A stretch of DNA of 16,160 bases from Enorma sp964624825 (GTDB taxonomy: Bacteria > Actinomycetota > Coriobacteriia > Coriobacteriales > Coriobacteriaceae): the NCBI GenBank assembly GCA_964624825.1, contig CAZUYD010000036.1, forward strand, positions 1 to 16,160, read 5' to 3'. Under the pieces are notes generated by a model, which was not told where the DNA came from, did no database searches, and saw only the letters and a list, made by a program, of their open reading frames with translations. Below are positions 1 through 6,587 of the stretch, piece by piece (position 1 is the stretch's first letter; each line of letters opens with the position of its first letter). The position numbers and the translations under genes were made by a program.

Positions 1-776
1 CGCTGCTCCTGGCTCTGCACCACCGTGTTGGTGGGCAAGTGAGTGATGCGCACCGCCGAATAGGTGGTGTCCACGCACTGGCCGCGGGGGCGGCTCGCGC
101 AGTAGGTGTCGCTGCGCCGAGCGGGCGGATCGATCTGGATATCGCTCGCATCTGCCTCGGGAAGCACCGCCACCGTCGCCGTGGACGTCTGGATGCGCCC
201 CTGGCTCTCGGTCTTGGGGACGCGCTGCACGCGATGGACGCCGCTCTCGTATTTCATAACCGAGTACACCCGGTCGCCCGACACCTTGAACTCGATGCTC
301 TTGAAGCCGCCCGCATCACTCGGGCTTGCATCGAGCACTTCGAGCTTCCAGGCATGGCTTTCGCAGAAGCGCTGGTACATCTTGAACAGGTCGCCCGCGA
401 AGATGGCTGCTTCGTCGCCGCCCGCAGCGGAGCGAATCTCGACGATGGTGTTCTTCTCGTCGTTGGGGTCACCTGGGATGAGCATGAACTTGATGTCTTC
501 CTCAAGCTGGGGAAGCTTCTCCTCATTTGCGGCGATGTCCTCCTGGAGCATGGCCTTCTCGTCCGCATCGGAGGTCTCGCGCAGCATTTCCTTGGCGGCA
601 TCGATGTCGTCGAGCGCGCTGAGGTACTCGCGGGCGCGCGCCACCAACTCGGCCTGCTTGGCGTGCTCCTTGGCGAGGCGGGTGTATTCCTTCTGGTTGG
701 CGACGACGGAAGGATCGGAGAGCCTCTTCTCGAGCTCTTCGTAGGCAGCAATGAGTTTCTCGAGCTTGTCACGCAT
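1..776 (-). CDS. prfA: Peptide chain release factor 1 (RF1), partial, C-terminus beyond the left edge
   Basis: RF1 recognises UAA/UAG stop codons in the ribosomal A site and triggers hydrolysis of peptidyl-tRNA. The 258 codons visible here cover the N-terminal coiled-coil domain (about residues 1-100), the PCRF domain with the conserved GGDEAAIFAGDLFKMY stretch (119-134), and the RF1 tripeptide region HRVQRVPKTESQGR with PKT at 187-189. RF2 would have SPF there. The end carries the catalytic-loop region, followed by the family-typical TTYSAVRITHLPT. About 100 C-terminal residues are missing. ATG at 776 is preferred because AGAAAGAG lies about 6 nt upstream; an in-frame ATG at 782 abuts that site. 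Oddity: the universal GGQ reads RGQ (residues 231-233), and nearby residues 218-222 (PARRS) differ from the usual ADLRI. It could be sequence error, a decayed copy or a real variant. The RF1 identity is secure; whether it is functional is not. Confidence 0.9.
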   Translation of the reverse strand, partial: MRDKLEKLIAAYEELEKRLSDPSVVANQKEYTRLAKEHAKQAELVARAREYLSALDDIDAAKEMLRETSDADEKAMLQEDIAANEEKLPQLEEDIKFMLIPGDPNDEKNTIVEIRSAAGGDEAAIFAGDLFKMYQRFCESHAWKLEVLDASPSDAGGFKSIEFKVSGDRVYSVMKYESGVHRVQRVPKTESQGRIQTSTATVAVLPEADASDIQIDPPARRSDTYCASRPRGQCVDTTYSAVRITHLPTNTVVQSQEQ

Positions 777-1119
777 AAGCATCTCTTTCTGATAGAGCGG
801 CCGAGGCCGTATGGCTTGACATGGCAGCATGCGCTGCAACGGTGAAAGGCGCCGCATACGGCACCAAAGAAAGCTAGAACATATCAAGCTTGAGATACAT
901 GCGCATAAACCCCCTTTGCTCGCCCACCTATCATACCTGCGCCGCACGCCGAAGCAAGCTTGGCGCGCGGCGCGGGCTCCACGTTCGCAAATTCGTCAAA
1001 ACTGCACGGGATGCAGATCGGGCGCGGGGTCTAGATTGTGCCGACCATTCCCGCCCTGCTCATTTTAGGTAGGCCTACCAGGGAAGATGCAGGATGTGAT
1101 GTCGGCTGGGAGCTACCGA
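777..1119. other. Intergenic stretch between prfA and the VOC-like gene
   Basis: This 343-bp gap holds the prfA ribosome binding site next to the gene and a candidate sigma70-type promoter (described separately). The short open frames here have no recognisable protein family and no good ribosome binding site. I see no tRNA, terminator with a T-tract, or repeat. Downstream of the VOC gene (about 1103-1125) a weak 5-bp GGCTG/CAGCC dyad without a T-tract is the only terminator-like structure. Confidence 0.6.
930..957 (-). promoter_or_regulatory. Candidate promoter for prfA
   Basis: Reading the minus strand, TTGCTT (957-952) is followed after 16 nt by TATGAT (935-930). These match the sigma70/SigA -35 and -10 patterns at four of six and five of six positions. 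The predicted transcript would have a leader of about 145 nt before the prfA ATG. This rests on pattern matching alone. Confidence 0.35.
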
Positions 1120-1443
1120 TCAGCCCTTCTGGCAGCAGAACTCAAACAGTGCGTCGTCCTTGAGGGCGAACATCACATCTTGCTCAGGCGTATCCTCGAT
1201 AGGGCCGAGAATGACCTCGTCGCACCATGCTGCCGCAGCATCGAGATCGTCCGTTGCGAGCGCAACGTGGCGATGCGTCTTCATGACCTCGGGGGCGGGT
1301 GAGCCGTCCTCGAAGTACAGGTACTCGATGCCGTCTGGCGAGTCAGAGACGTTAGAGACCCATAGCTTTAAAGGAGCGACGTAACGCATGCCATCAACCT
1401 GGTGGTCGATGGGTATACCCGTGTGTGCATATGATAGCTTCAT
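1120..1443 (-). CDS. Small VOC-fold (glyoxalase/bleomycin-resistance-like) protein
   Basis: The 107-residue product has the look of the vicinal-oxygen-chelate superfamily. It has an N-terminal YAHTGI segment, a central HRHVALATDDLDAAAAW segment typical of the second beta-alpha-beta module, and a C-terminal DALFEFCC strand carrying a Glu. Possible metal ligands are the His in YAHTGI, the His in HRHVALA and the final Glu. At 107 residues it is shorter than most VOC proteins (about 120-150). The reaction cannot be predicted. AGAAGGGA lies about 6 nt before the ATG, so the start is well supported. It follows the LpdD-IDI fusion gene by 81 bp on the same strand and may be cotranscribed with it, which is the only hint of a link to phenolic-acid metabolism. 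Confidence 0.7.
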   Translation of the reverse strand: MKLSYAHTGIPIDHQVDGMRYVAPLKLWVSNVSDSPDGIEYLYFEDGSPAPEVMKTHRHVALATDDLDAAAAWCDEVILGPIEDTPEQDVMFALKDDALFEFCCQKG

Positions 1444-1524
1444 GCTCTGTCCCTTCTAACCATTCGAACCGACTCGAAACCTCATAGAACGCAAGCCGTC
1501 GTACAGAGCCTAAGCCGCTCCGCG

Positions 1525-2487
1525 CTACGACCGGGTCGCATCCGCATCGTGCTGAACGAAGCGCTCAAGCGCACTGCGAACGGCAGGATCCTCGAGCGCC
1601 AGCCGCACCCAAGGCGCCAGCTGCTCCGGACGGCCGGCAATGTAGCCATCGAGCTCGGAAAGCGAGACGCGCCGGACCTCGGAGATCTCCTCCTCGTTCA
1701 CACGCAACAGCTCGCCGGGGGCAAGGCGTCCAGCAAAGATGCCGCACCATTCGCACTCGCACCGGCCGTCGCCGTGGTCTTCGCGATACACGATGTGCCC
1801 GAGCGGCGTCAGGGCGCTCATGACGCCGACTTCCTCTGCCAGCCGGCGCTCAGCCGCCGCAGCAAGCTCCTCCCCCACCTGGGGATGGCCGGCACAGGTA
1901 TCGGCCAGCACGTTGCCCCATAGGCGCTTGAGGGCGCTGCGCCGGCACAGTAGCAGCCGCGCGTCATCGCCGGTGCCCTCGACCAGAAACGTCGAGAATG
2001 CCTGGTGCAGGATGCCCTCGCCACCATGGGCTTCAAGGCGATCGACCGCACCGATGGCCTCGCCCGCCCGCGAGACGGCGATGACGGCATCTTCGTCGTC
2101 CCACCGCGCCCGCGAACATGCCCGCGCCCGCTCGATTACCTGCTGCGCGGCTTCTCGAGCGGTGCCTATCAGCTGGGCGATGTCATCTTTGGTCGCGTTG
2201 TCTACATGGATGCCGCAGCTCGCAACGACCGGCACGTTCAGCTCGGTTGCGACGGCGGCCGCGATATCGCGCGCCGGCACCTCGTCGCGATGGCACGGCA
2301 CGGCAAGGATGCTCACCGTGGCGGTGCGTCCCGGCTCGGGACGTGGAATGGCCTGAGCGGTCGCGCCCACATGGGCAGCGCCGGGCGTTGCAGAGGCTAC
2401 GGTCACCGTGATGCCGCGCCCCGTGTCGACCATCGTGACATCGAGCTTGAACAGCCCTTCTCCCACGCAAAAGCTGCGAACGTCCAT
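1525..2487 (-). CDS. LpdD-like prFMN accessory domain fused to an IDI-like Nudix domain
   Basis: The 320-residue product has two parts. Residues 1-122 resemble LpdD, the small accessory protein of the Lactiplantibacillus plantarum gallate decarboxylase system, whose family is described as a prenylated-flavin chaperone; the segment CGIHVDNATKDDI (91-103) is the clearest match. Residues about 145-300 resemble type I isopentenyl-diphosphate isomerase, which interconverts IPP and DMAPP. Aligned by eye with E. coli Idi, metal ligands H154, H161, H201, E244 and E246 are kept, as are E219 of the Nudix-like helix (GEELAAAAERRLAEEVGV) and W293. The catalytic Cys directly before GHP is Ala (A199), with a Cys one residue earlier (C198). 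AAGGAG lies 5 nt before the ATG. A terminator separates it from the upstream lpdC-like gene, so it may have its own promoter. Suggested role (inference): supplying or handling the prenyl donor for UbiX and delivering prFMN to the LpdC-like enzyme. Domain calls are fairly sure; the activity is unknown. Confidence 0.8.
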   Translation of the reverse strand: MDVRSFCVGEGLFKLDVTMVDTGRGITVTVASATPGAAHVGATAQAIPRPEPGRTATVSILAVPCHRDEVPARDIAAAVATELNVPVVASCGIHVDNATKDDIAQLIGTAREAAQQVIERARACSRARWDDEDAVIAVSRAGEAIGAVDRLEAHGGEGILHQAFSTFLVEGTGDDARLLLCRRSALKRLWGNVLADTCAGHPQVGEELAAAAERRLAEEVGVMSALTPLGHIVYREDHGDGRCECEWCGIFAGRLAPGELLRVNEEEISEVRRVSLSELDGYIAGRPEQLAPWVRLALEDPAVRSALERFVQHDADATRS

Positions 2488-2648
2488 TGCCTCTCCTTAC
2501 CCACTTGCAGCCGCGCCGCCGCATCGCGCTCGTATTGGACGGCAAGCTCAGCGCAACCCATTCATATGCCGTACGCCGACGCGCCGCGGCGCCGGTGTGC
2601 TTCGCACCGTCAATATACCGCATGGCGCACATCGCGAGCACAGCCCTG

Positions 2649-2681
2649 AAAAAAGCGGGTCACACAGACGTGCGACCCGCT
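2649..2681 (-). terminator. Rho-independent terminator after the lpdC-like gene
   Basis: On the minus strand, an 8-bp stem AGCGGGTC/GACCCGCT (arms 2681-2674 and 2661-2654) with an inner GTG/CAC extension is followed by a run of six T (2654-2649). It begins 12 bp after the lpdC-like stop codon. Perfect stem plus T-run make this a classic intrinsic terminator. It divides the decarboxylase operon from the LpdD-IDI fusion gene. Confidence 0.9.
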
Positions 2682-2692
2682 CGCGCGTAGGC

Positions 2693-4165
2693 TTAGGCGT
2701 CAGTCCAGTGCGTTGGATCGACGTCCTTGAACTTCGCCCGCTGGAACCGGTGCTTCTGATCGAACGGCACGGTGCAATCGAAGATCGTCTTGCAGGAGAT
2801 GCCGTGATCGCGAATGGACGGATCCATGGTGGGATCGGCCGAAGGATCGAGCGGATGGCACCGCACGCCTGGGATCGTCACCACGTCGGCATCGCCCTGG
2901 AAGCGGGTGTTCATCGCCCATATCACATCGTTGATGTCGAACAGGTCTACGTCCTCATCAACCAACCATACATGCTTGAGCTCGGGGAACGCTGAGAACG
3001 CGAGCAGTGCGGCCTGGCGCTGACGACCCTCGTCGGAGGGGATGGACTTCTTGAACTGCAGCACGGCCATGTACTTCCCGCCACCCGGCGACGCTGCGTA
3101 GACGTTGAGCACCTTGCCCGGCAGCGCGCGCTCGACCATGGAGAGAATCGAGGCCTCGGTGGGAATGCCTGCCATGGAAACATGCTCTTCCGAGGGACCA
3201 ATCACCGTCTGCATGATGGGATTCTTGCGCGTGGTGACTGCCTTCACCTTGATAACCGGCAGTTCGGGCTTCGCGGCACCGGTGTAGCCGGGGAACTCGG
3301 GCATCGCCTTTCCGGAATCGGTGTTCTGGTCTTCGCGCACCCGCACGTTGGGCAGAAGCTCGCCCTCGATGACGTACTCGGCGTTGGCGATGCACTTCTC
3401 GTCGATGGTGAGGCACGGTGCCAGCTTGACCGGCTCGCCGCGCAGGGCGCCGGCGCAACCGAGCTCGTTGTAGCCCAGCGGTGTCGTAGGCGGCTCGAAG
3501 CACGAGGCGAGCTCGATTGCCGGATCAACGCCGATGGAGATGGAGATGGGCAGCGGCTTGCCGGCAGCCTCGGCCTTCTCGCGGAACACCGCAAGATGGC
3601 GAGCGCCCGGGACGAAGTACATCGACATCTCGTCCTTGCTCTGCAGGCAGAGGCGGTGAATGGTGATGTCGGATTCGCCGGTCTCTGGGTCACTGGCGTA
3701 GCACATGCCCATGGTGACATAGGGGCCAGCGTCCTCTTCGGTGTTCGTAGGCGCCGGAATGAGCTTGCGGATATCGAAATCCGGGTCATCGGCCTTATAC
3801 ACAACTTCCTGGCACGGAGCCGGCTCGTCTGTGACCACCGGGGCAATGGGATCGCTTACCGCGTCCTTGAGCAGGAACCCCAGCCGCTTGGGGTCGCAAC
3901 CGAGCAGATGGCCCACACGCGTGCGGCTCGCCAGCAAGCCAATGAGAACACGCGCGCCGGGATGGCCCTTCACGTTGTTGAAGATCATCGCGGGACCCTC
4001 TTTGGTGGGGCGCATCACCGTTCCGCCGGCTCCCACATGGCGGTACACGCCCGAAATTTCGGCCAGCGGCTCAACTTCAACATCGGTCTCGACTAGCTGC
4101 CCAGGAATGCTTTCCAGCAACTCAACGGCGCTTCTCAAGTCGTTTACCTTTATGGTCATAACCAT
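2693..4165 (-). CDS. lpdC: UbiD-family decarboxylase, LpdC (gallate/protocatechuate decarboxylase) type
   Basis: This prFMN-dependent enzyme (490 residues) should remove the carboxyl group of a hydroxybenzoic acid. Its closest remembered relative is L. plantarum LpdC, which converts gallate to pyrogallol and protocatechuate to catechol. Shared stretches include SGVYRHVGAGGTV, GPAMIFNNVKGHPG, APTNTEEDAGPYVT, FEPPTTPLGYNELG, GKAMPEFPGY and VIGPSEEHVSMAGIPTEAS. Expected prFMN/metal-site residues are R171, H190, E234 and E290 (PEFPG); D166 replaces the Asn usual in UbiD, as it does in LpdC. Length matches LpdC. Two in-frame starts exist: ATG 4165, only 3 nt after GGAGG, and ATG 4159, 9 nt after it; either is possible. 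It lies 77 bp after ubiX and is closed by a strong terminator. Its accessory LpdD-like domain is in the next gene. The exact substrate is inferred, not shown. Confidence 0.9.
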   Translation of the reverse strand: MVMTIKVNDLRSAVELLESIPGQLVETDVEVEPLAEISGVYRHVGAGGTVMRPTKEGPAMIFNNVKGHPGARVLIGLLASRTRVGHLLGCDPKRLGFLLKDAVSDPIAPVVTDEPAPCQEVVYKADDPDFDIRKLIPAPTNTEEDAGPYVTMGMCYASDPETGESDITIHRLCLQSKDEMSMYFVPGARHLAVFREKAEAAGKPLPISISIGVDPAIELASCFEPPTTPLGYNELGCAGALRGEPVKLAPCLTIDEKCIANAEYVIEGELLPNVRVREDQNTDSGKAMPEFPGYTGAAKPELPVIKVKAVTTRKNPIMQTVIGPSEEHVSMAGIPTEASILSMVERALPGKVLNVYAASPGGGKYMAVLQFKKSIPSDEGRQRQAALLAFSAFPELKHVWLVDEDVDLFDINDVIWAMNTRFQGDADVVTIPGVRCHPLDPSADPTMDPSIRDHGISCKTIFDCTVPFDQKHRFQRAKFKDVDPTHWTDA

Positions 4166-4242
4166 CGTCCTCCCTTATCGTCATTTGACCGTTTAAGCCC
4201 ATCTCTTTCGGGGCGCTTCGTTACAGATGCCAGCCGGCGCCG

Positions 4243-4815
4243 CTACTCGACACCCTCCCATGCATGGAAGGTGCGCGGCTCCACGCCGAGCTGGTGCAGC
4301 ACCTTGCCTACTACGTGGTTGATCTGATCCTCTATAGTCATCGGGCCGTTATAGAAGGTGAGCATAGGAGGCACGAGCACGCAGCCCGCATCGGCGGCAG
4401 CGAGCATGTTCCGCACGTGAATCTTGCCGAGCGGCATCTCCCGGGGCACCAACACCACACGGCGCCCTTCTTTGAGGCACACATCGACCGCTCGCGCTAT
4501 CAAGTTGTCCGCATACCCCGTCGCTATCGATGAGAGCGTTTTCATGGAGCAGGGCATGATCACTGCGCCGTCGGTCACATACGATCCGCTCGAAATTGCT
4601 GCCGCCAAGTTACGCACGTCATGCACCACATCGGCGAGCTCATAGAGCTCTTCGATTGGCTCGGCGCATTCAAGCTTCCAGGTTCGCTTCGCGCCGTCGC
4701 TCACCACGAGATGCGTCTCGATTGCCTCTTGTTCGGCAAGCGCACGCATGAGGTAGAGCGACAATTGAACACCGGTTGCTCCGCTCACGCCTACGATGAT
4801 GCGTCGCTTGTTCAT
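4243..4815 (-). CDS. ubiX: UbiX flavin prenyltransferase
   Basis: UbiX joins a dimethylallyl group to FMN to make prenylated FMN, the cofactor of UbiD decarboxylases. The 190-residue length is standard. Visible signatures are the N-terminal flavin-phosphate loop VGVSGATGVQLS (residues 8-19), the PCSMKTLSSIATGYADNL block, and the ARAVDVCLKEGRRVVLVPRE region with the MPL that follows. These match UbiX, Pad1 and the LpdB/BsdB/VdcB subunits. AAGGAGG lies 6 nt before the ATG. It sits 22 bp after the permease gene and 77 bp before the lpdC-like gene, so cotranscription is likely. As the only UbiX seen here it probably serves both UbiD enzymes. Confidence 0.95.
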   Translation of the reverse strand: MNKRRIIVGVSGATGVQLSLYLMRALAEQEAIETHLVVSDGAKRTWKLECAEPIEELYELADVVHDVRNLAAAISSGSYVTDGAVIMPCSMKTLSSIATGYADNLIARAVDVCLKEGRRVVLVPREMPLGKIHVRNMLAAADAGCVLVPPMLTFYNGPMTIEDQINHVVGKVLHQLGVEPRTFHAWEGVE

Positions 4816-4837
4816 GATCGGCCTCCTTGCCCAGGCG

Positions 4838-6211
4838 CTAAATCAACCCGATGATGGTGAACCACCCAACCATGACAACTGCCATGATGAACAGAACCGG
4901 AATGAGCGCGACGCCGATCCTGAGTGTCTCTTTCTGCGTATAGTTGCCCGTATCGGGGCTTGCACCCACCAGCGTGTTGAGGTGCTGGAACGGGAACAGA
5001 TAGTGTCCTGCAACCGCCAGGTAGCAGATCATGGTGGCGACCATGGGATCGACGCCGAGAGGCTCAGCAAACGCCAGGATGGCGGGAACGGCCACGCCCA
5101 TAACCGCGATAACCGAACCGAGCAGCATATGGATAACGATACTCAGCGCCACGATGATCAAGGCGATAAGAATCATGTTGTCCGGCACCGAGCTCGGCAT
5201 GAACGATGCGATCCACGCGTTCATGCCCGTATCCTCGCCGACATGGCCAATCGCCATAGCAGCCGTAAGGAACACAAGCACGTGGATGGGCACGGCGCCC
5301 CAATCCTGAGGACCGTTGAGGCCGCCGATGATGGGCATGCTCATGAGCATGCCTACGGCAAACGTTACCCAGCCGATGCTGATGCCGTGAATGGACTCGG
5401 TGAACCACAAGACGATAGCGATGACCACCCATACCAGCGTCTTGATTTCCACATTGCTCATCTTGCCCATGCCGTCGAGCTTGGTGCGAATCGTGTCCTT
5501 GTCGATGGTGTATTCGCGGGTCGGCTTAAACAGAACCAGGAACAGCAGCAGCGTTATGATGGAAAGGATGACCGCCGGAGGACCCATTACCTGCAGCCAG
5601 CTGACGAAATCGGCGCCGCCCGCATACGATGCCGCCAACGGGTTGATGACCGCATCGCCCGTAAGGAAGATAAGCGAGCACGGCACTGAGGCAGCGAAGA
5701 CCGCGAACCCGATTTTCACTGCGTCCTTGGCTTCGATGCCAGAGCTCGAGATGACGACGGTCATGACCGCCATGATCAAAAAGGCGCGCGGCCAGGGATG
5801 CGGAATAAGCAGCGAAAGGATGGCCGTGAGCGCGAATATGCCGATGATGATGCTCTTATATCCGTTCACGAACCGGAGCATATAGCTGTATGCAATGCGC
5901 TCGCCCAAACCAGACGTCTTCACGGTGTTCGCGATAAGGTACGCACCGATGACCAGCCACATGGTCGTGCCGGTCCATGCGTAGAATATCTCAGCCGGAT
6001 CGTCTAACTGGAATATGCACATCAACGCGAGCAAGACACCAGCAACGTAACCGTTTTGAGCAATCTGGAGAGCCCACCAGACCACCGTCATGAGCGTAAA
6101 GGCAAGCATGAGCTTTGCGTTGCCCTCGATGTTCGGCAATGGCGCGAACCACACGATGAGCGCAACCGCGATGCCCGCTAAAAAGCCGATTTCCCTCTTG
6201 CCAAATTTCAT
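4838..6211 (-). CDS. DASS/SLC13-type anion permease, probable aromatic acid transporter
   Basis: The 457-residue protein is highly hydrophobic, with around 11-12 membrane segments in two halves separated by a cytoplasmic loop near FKPTREYTIDKDTIRTKLDGMGK. Overall layout fits the divalent anion:Na+ symporter (DASS, SLC13, CitT-like) family. The canonical SNT signatures of the two hairpins are not evident: the first position reads IPHPWPRAF and the second GSVIAVMGVAVPAI. The substrate or coupling ion may therefore differ from classic dicarboxylate carriers. Location between the small decarboxylase subunit and ubiX suggests uptake of a hydroxybenzoic acid, or exchange with its decarboxylated product, across the inner membrane; this is inference. 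GAGAGGTG lies about 6 nt before the ATG. The unusual 125-bp leader carries repeats described separately. Confidence 0.8.
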   Translation of the reverse strand: MKFGKREIGFLAGIAVALIVWFAPLPNIEGNAKLMLAFTLMTVVWWALQIAQNGYVAGVLLALMCIFQLDDPAEIFYAWTGTTMWLVIGAYLIANTVKTSGLGERIAYSYMLRFVNGYKSIIIGIFALTAILSLLIPHPWPRAFLIMAVMTVVISSSGIEAKDAVKIGFAVFAASVPCSLIFLTGDAVINPLAASYAGGADFVSWLQVMGPPAVILSIITLLLFLVLFKPTREYTIDKDTIRTKLDGMGKMSNVEIKTLVWVVIAIVLWFTESIHGISIGWVTFAVGMLMSMPIIGGLNGPQDWGAVPIHVLVFLTAAMAIGHVGEDTGMNAWIASFMPSSVPDNMILIALIIVALSIVIHMLLGSVIAVMGVAVPAILAFAEPLGVDPMVATMICYLAVAGHYLFPFQHLNTLVGASPDTGNYTQKETLRIGVALIPVLFIMAVVMVGWFTIIGLI

Positions 6212-6262
6212 ATCATCACCTCTCTCAGTCGAACTGCATATGAGGAGTTGATTGTCTCCTGC

Positions 6263-6334
6263 GACCGCGGGTGAACCAAGCCGCAGCCCGGCTCACCCGC
6301 GTCGCATACTCAAGCCTCCCGGCTCACCCGCGTC
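6263..6334 (-). repeat. Intercistronic hairpin with duplicated arm (possible attenuator)
   Basis: Between the bsdD-like gene and the permease gene, the 17-bp CCCGGCTCACCCGCGTC occurs at 6287-6303 and again at 6318-6334. The segment CGCGGGTGA at 6266-6274 is the exact reverse complement of TCACCCGCG in both copies. In the minus-strand transcript the two copies come first and the single complementary arm last, so it can pair with either copy, giving alternative hairpins. No T-run follows. It could modulate permease expression by folding, processing or pausing, or it could be a decayed duplication. Confidence 0.6.
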
Positions 6335-6336
6335 AG

Positions 6337-6543
6337 TTACGCCTCGAGCGGCGGCAGCGGCGGGATGACCTGAAGGTTCGCGATCTTCTCGTCATCGAGC
6401 TTGAACACATCGCTTACGCGCGGGTTCTCCGTGGAACGCCAAGAGTAGTAGCATGTATCGCACTGATACATCTCCCAGACGCCCTCTACGGGAGAGGTCG
6501 CAATGGTCGAAATCTCTTCATGATCGCAACGTGGGCACTTCAT
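6337..6543 (-). CDS. bsdD: Small zinc-ribbon subunit D of hydroxyarylic acid decarboxylase
   Basis: The 68-residue protein matches the BsdD/VdcD/ShdD family of small subunits encoded beside the UbiD-type decarboxylases of Bacillus and Streptomyces. It opens with CPRC (C3, C6), has the family-typical TSPVEGVWEMYQC, and a second pair at C28 and C31 followed by YYSWRS. The two CxxC pairs 21 residues apart suggest a zinc ribbon. These subunits are needed for full activity of some BsdBCD/VdcBCD decarboxylases, though their mechanism is not settled. AGGAGG lies 7 nt upstream of the ATG. The gene follows the bsdC-like gene by 44 bp and is surely in the same transcript. Symbol assigned by resemblance. 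Confidence 0.9.
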   Translation of the reverse strand: MKCPRCDHEEISTIATSPVEGVWEMYQCDTCYYSWRSTENPRVSDVFKLDDEKIANLQVIPPLPPLEA

Positions 6544-6587
6544 GAGCTTTCCTCCTCAGAATGTATCGGTTGACGCGGGAACCCGTA

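Noticed and set aside
39..845. A 268-codon plus-strand frame over prfA
   Set aside because: The minus strand encodes unmistakable RF1, so this is its antisense shadow.
1525..2487. Calling this gene a plain isopentenyl diphosphate isomerase
   Set aside because: It has an extra 120-residue LpdD-like N-terminal domain and Ala in place of the catalytic Cys, so isomerase activity cannot be assumed.
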